The notes beneath the pieces are model-generated. The model ran no database searches and was not told where the DNA came from. It saw only the letters and a program-made list of their open reading frames with translations. A stretch of 64,000 nucleotides of DNA, taken from positions 310,001-374,000 of the forward strand of contig NZ_JACSET010000002.1 in the NCBI RefSeq assembly GCF_014334325.1, in the 5' to 3' direction. Numbering within the stretch: the stretch's first letter is position 1; every line of letters starts with the position of its first letter. The DNA comes from Treponema sp. Marseille-Q4130. Its GTDB lineage: Bacteria; Spirochaetota; Spirochaetia; Treponematales; Treponemataceae. Shown one piece after another: positions 61,214 to 64,000 of this stretch. The position numbers and the translations under genes are program-made.

Positions 61214-62848
61214 TTAAAAATAATAAGGACTGTCGAGAGGAGCCGTTAATCCCATCGCGATGTCGAGAAAACCTTTTTTCCTTCTGCGCGTATACAACGA
61301 AACGTGCACGGCATCGTTATCGTCCGCAAATACGACGCGCGAAACGCTCACCGGATCGTTTTCCGAAAAACCCGATTCGTCGGCGATGCCGCCTTTGAGC
61401 ACGTCGACGACGGTATACGAGCGATGATTTACGGTCGAAGAAGAAGCGAGCTTCATGCCGAAAATCGGAACGAATGAACCCGAAATCAAATCGCTTTTGT
61501 ATATTTCGTAGCCCGGGTTGTCGGGACGCGGCGCAAGATAAACGTATTTTTCGCCCGAAGCATCTCCGCGCACGTACGTGCATTTTACGATCGTGTCGGG
61601 GATGTGAGAGCGGAGGATATCCTGCATCGCTTCGATCGAATCGACCGTTTTTCCGCCGGCAGACGTAAGGACGTCCCCTACAGCGAATTCCGCACGGTAC
61701 ATGCTGCCGCCGGGCATAAGGTATTGCACTTCAAGCCCGATATTCTGTTTTCCGTCGTTCGTCTTTTTCGTGTGCCCGTACGCGCACATCCACGGATGTT
61801 CGCGTTTTCCGCCGCGGAAGAGCATCGGCAAATCCTGCCGCAGATATTCGACGGGAATCGCAAAGTTCAAGCCCTGGTACTGCACGATACCCGCGAACAC
61901 GATCGCCTGCACGCGCATTTGAGAGTCTATGAGGGGACCGCCGGAATTCCCCGAGTTCACCGCAGCGTCTATTTGAAAGACGCTTCCCGTCGTAAAGAGC
62001 TTTCGCTCGACGTTCGACACGATGCCCTGCGTAAGCGTGCCGCCGAGTCCGAGCGGAGTGCCGATCGCGGACACTCTGTCGCCGATTCCCAATTCGGCGC
62101 TTGAACCGAGGGCAAGAACGAAGGGCGCATCCACTTCCGCTTTCAGCAGCGCCAGGTCGAGCACCGCATCGTAGCCGACGACTTTCGCTGGAATACGCGT
62201 GTCGGGATCGGAAGCGAGCTTGATGTAAAGGCGCGAATACTTTTCGTTTTTCGGATTTACCGTGTCTTCGATGACGTGATGGTTCGTCACGATATAGCCG
62301 TTTTTGGAGATAAAAAAACCCGAACCGATAACGCGGTCGGCGTATCCCGCTCCGTCTTTGATCGATATGCCGCGATCGATCCACACCGTCACCGTGGCAT
62401 CGATGCAGTCGGAGATCGTTTTCGGAAGGCAGCTCTCATCGACCGAAAGACCGGGAACGCCGGATGCGCACAATTCGCTCAATTCGCCTTCGCTCATGCT
62501 GCCGCGCAAAACGGATGCCGCACCGACTGCGGAAAGCGAGCGGTAATATTTCAAAGCGGACAGATAGTCTTTTGATTCTATCGCTTCGTCGTATTTTTGA
62601 GCGACCGTCGTCCGGCACAGAGAAATCGTATCGGCATCTCCGAGAAGCTCGGCATGCCACAGCGCGTTTACCGGCTCCGTTTTAACAAGATCGGCGATGC
62701 GTTTTTTTTCGTTTTCGTACACGTCTTTTTCCGTGTAGTTTAAGCGCTCATAAACCGATTTCGGCTCGCCGAGCGATTTACACGACAAAAGCGCAAACGA
62801 TAAAGCGACGACGATAAAAATATATTTTATTAATTTTATTTCATGCAT
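61214..62848 (-). CDS. HtrA/DegP-like trypsin-fold lipoprotein protease with PDZ region
   Basis: A 544-residue lipoprotein: signal peptide with lipobox ALLSC, then a helical N-terminal region of about 120 residues not found in DegP. The trypsin-like domain has the full triad: His in GYIVTNHHVIEDT (about 190), Asp in LDLALLK (about 231) and Ser in AAVNSGNSGGPLID (about 301). One PDZ-like segment follows (YRAEFAVGDVLTSAGGKTVDSIEAMQDIL), and the last 110 residues look like a second, degenerate PDZ (VVDVLKGGIADESGFSENDPV). GAGG precedes the ATG. It probably acts in envelope quality control, tethered to a membrane. It begins 7 bp after the next upstream gene ends. Confidence 0.9.
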   Translation of the reverse strand: MHEIKLIKYIFIVVALSFALLSCKSLGEPKSVYERLNYTEKDVYENEKKRIADLVKTEPVNALWHAELLGDADTISLCRTTVAQKYDEAIESKDYLSALKYYRSLSAVGAASVLRGSMSEGELSELCASGVPGLSVDESCLPKTISDCIDATVTVWIDRGISIKDGAGYADRVIGSGFFISKNGYIVTNHHVIEDTVNPKNEKYSRLYIKLASDPDTRIPAKVVGYDAVLDLALLKAEVDAPFVLALGSSAELGIGDRVSAIGTPLGLGGTLTQGIVSNVERKLFTTGSVFQIDAAVNSGNSGGPLIDSQMRVQAIVFAGIVQYQGLNFAIPVEYLRQDLPMLFRGGKREHPWMCAYGHTKKTNDGKQNIGLEVQYLMPGGSMYRAEFAVGDVLTSAGGKTVDSIEAMQDILRSHIPDTIVKCTYVRGDASGEKYVYLAPRPDNPGYEIYKSDLISGSFVPIFGMKLASSSTVNHRSYTVVDVLKGGIADESGFSENDPVSVSRVVFADDNDAVHVSLYTRRRKKGFLDIAMGLTAPLDSPYYF

Positions 62849-62855
62849 GAAAACC

Positions 62856-64000
62856 TCAATTACCCCGCACTCCGTTTTGCACTTCGCTTACGGCTCCCGC
62901 ATTTCCCGTTTCGTCCGCCGTTTGAGAAGTCTGAGCCGCTTTCGGAACATCCGGCACGAGGGCGGCATAGGTCACGCCTCCGATACGGACTGCAAGCATA
63001 AGGCGCGAAGCACCTTGAACGGGTGCCACTTTTCCCTCTTCGGAAACGGATGCAAGCGCGGAGACGGCACGCGCTTCGTCTTCGGCCGTTCCGGCTTCTC
63101 CTATCCAATACAAAGAAGCGCGTTTCCCTTTTCGGACATCATAAGGGGCACCGCCCGAAACGACTTTTACCGGCACACCGTTTTCGCTTCCGACAACGAC
63201 GAGACGTCTTTCGGGAAAGAGATAAAACGAAGCCTTTTCAACCGTCGCTTTTCCGGCATTTTGCGCCATACGCTCGTAGCGCACGTCCCATAAACCGTCA
63301 CCGTCGGTATCCCACGAAACGGTTTTCGCACCGTCGGCTGCGTATTCTTCGATAAAATCCGCGGAAGCGTCTCCGTCTCTGTCGATTCGGATCGCTTTGA
63401 TATAGACGCCTTCGTCTTTCGGAGAGCCGAGTATGTTTTTCGAAACGCGAAGACGCTCTTCAGAAGAAAGGTGCATCGCGTTTTCGGTATCTCTTCCGAA
63501 AACTTCGACGGTTTCAAAAACACCGTCGCCGTCGTTGTCGACGGAACGCGTTTTCGGAAAACCGTTTTCAAAGACCGCTCTCGCATACGCTTTACCGCCC
63601 GCATAATAATCGGCCGTCTGCATTTTTCCGTCGAGCACGCTGAATGAGATAGTCGCCCCTTCCCGCTCGGTCGACGGCACGTCATACTTCGACGCGGCGA
63701 GTAAAAGCGATGAGCTGTCGGACAGCGGCACATCGTTTTTTACGACGGGAACAAAAAAATCGAGTCCGAAATCGTCTTTGAACTCGCGAAGAACATCCAT
63801 CGAAAAGGGCGACCACAAAAGAGCGCCGTCGGCAAAATCGAATGACGATGTATGATTTTGCGAATCCTGTTCGGTAAACTCGGCTTTTAAAACGGACGGA
63901 TAATTTCCGTATTCGATTTTGCAATTCCGCATCGAAAGCGACACGGGAGCGCCGAAATCGCACAGGGCGCTCCACTCATCGACGCCGTCGTTGTTTTTGT
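62856..64000 (-). CDS. Protein with DxDGDG-type repeats, 5' end outside window
   Basis: The frame is open from the stop at 62856 to the window edge (about 381 codons). The GTG at 63944 is not the likely start, because coding-like sequence (NNDGVDEWSALCDFG) continues upstream. Several short segments share the pattern DxDGDxxxD: VDNDGDGVFETVEVFG, IDRDGDASADFIEEY, WDTDGDGLWDVRYE. These resemble FG-GAP/VCBS or EF-hand-like calcium loops in exported treponemal proteins. The C-terminus is Ala/Gly/Glu-rich. It forms an operon with the HtrA-like lipoprotein, so an envelope location is likely. No enzyme motif is seen. Confidence 0.75.
   Translation of the reverse strand, partial: KNNDGVDEWSALCDFGAPVSLSMRNCKIEYGNYPSVLKAEFTEQDSQNHTSSFDFADGALLWSPFSMDVLREFKDDFGLDFFVPVVKNDVPLSDSSSLLLAASKYDVPSTEREGATISFSVLDGKMQTADYYAGGKAYARAVFENGFPKTRSVDNDGDGVFETVEVFGRDTENAMHLSSEERLRVSKNILGSPKDEGVYIKAIRIDRDGDASADFIEEYAADGAKTVSWDTDGDGLWDVRYERMAQNAGKATVEKASFYLFPERRLVVVGSENGVPVKVVSGGAPYDVRKGKRASLYWIGEAGTAEDEARAVSALASVSEEGKVAPVQGASRLMLAVRIGGVTYAALVPDVPKAAQTSQTADETGNAGAVSEVQNGVRGN

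Overview
The window looks like chromosomal DNA of a treponeme (Spirochaetota). The evidence is gene content, not a database match: a eukaryote-type hexokinase next to nagA/nagB, LRR lipoproteins with 21-residue repeats, many lipoproteins with relaxed lipoboxes ending in S-C, a DUF115 motility-type protein, a ComFB protein and an Aquifex-type aconitase. Base composition looks close to 50% GC by eye (not computed), which fits an oral treponeme of the T. socranskii type better than T. denticola. The species is a guess.

Layout. 1-246 is the end of clpX. 0.3-3.1 kb is a variable patch: an LRR lipoprotein, two kinds of tandem repeat and an Rpn-type nuclease. 3.2-15.7 kb is housekeeping: GT4 glycosyltransferase, DEAD-box helicase, an SMC operon whose next two genes are a membrane protein and a TPR lipoprotein, a SIMPL lipoprotein, serS, an AI-2E-type permease, a possible PilZ-like protein and a lipoprotein. 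15.9-18.7 kb holds aconitase and ComFB. 18.8-21.8 kb is a minus-strand operon mtnK-mtnA-class II aldolase, followed by tRNA-Val. 22.0-25.3 kb is nagA-nagB-hexokinase. 25.7-30.8 kb carries folC, alr, a secreted protein and thrC.

31.0-41.5 kb is an accessory catabolic cluster that appears lower in GC than its surroundings: FadR/GntR-type regulator, NhaC antiporter, two YtcJ-like amidohydrolases, M28 peptidase, ATC-hydrolase-family protein, UroD-family protein and M20 amidohydrolase. A strong promoter overlapped by a double palindrome precedes the antiporter. This is the best candidate for an undescribed system.

41.6-51.2 kb is core again on the minus strand (ribF, rpsO, pnp, dut, two LptF/LptG permeases, tgt, a HEAT-repeat protein), interrupted by two dispersed repeat families. 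One repeat family folds into nested stems with a covarying base pair. 51.3-58.6 kb has a branched-chain aminotransferase with a histone-like lysine-rich tail, a PpiD/SurA-like protein, an SDR fused to a zinc-ribbon-like tail facing a steroid 5-alpha-reductase homologue, and a DUF115 protein. 58.7-64.0 kb has hicAB, lepA, an HtrA-like lipoprotein protease and the 3' part of a protein with DxDGDG-type segments.

There is no rRNA, CRISPR array, complete insertion sequence or prophage. Many long open frames lie antisense to real genes; they follow from codon bias and were not annotated.
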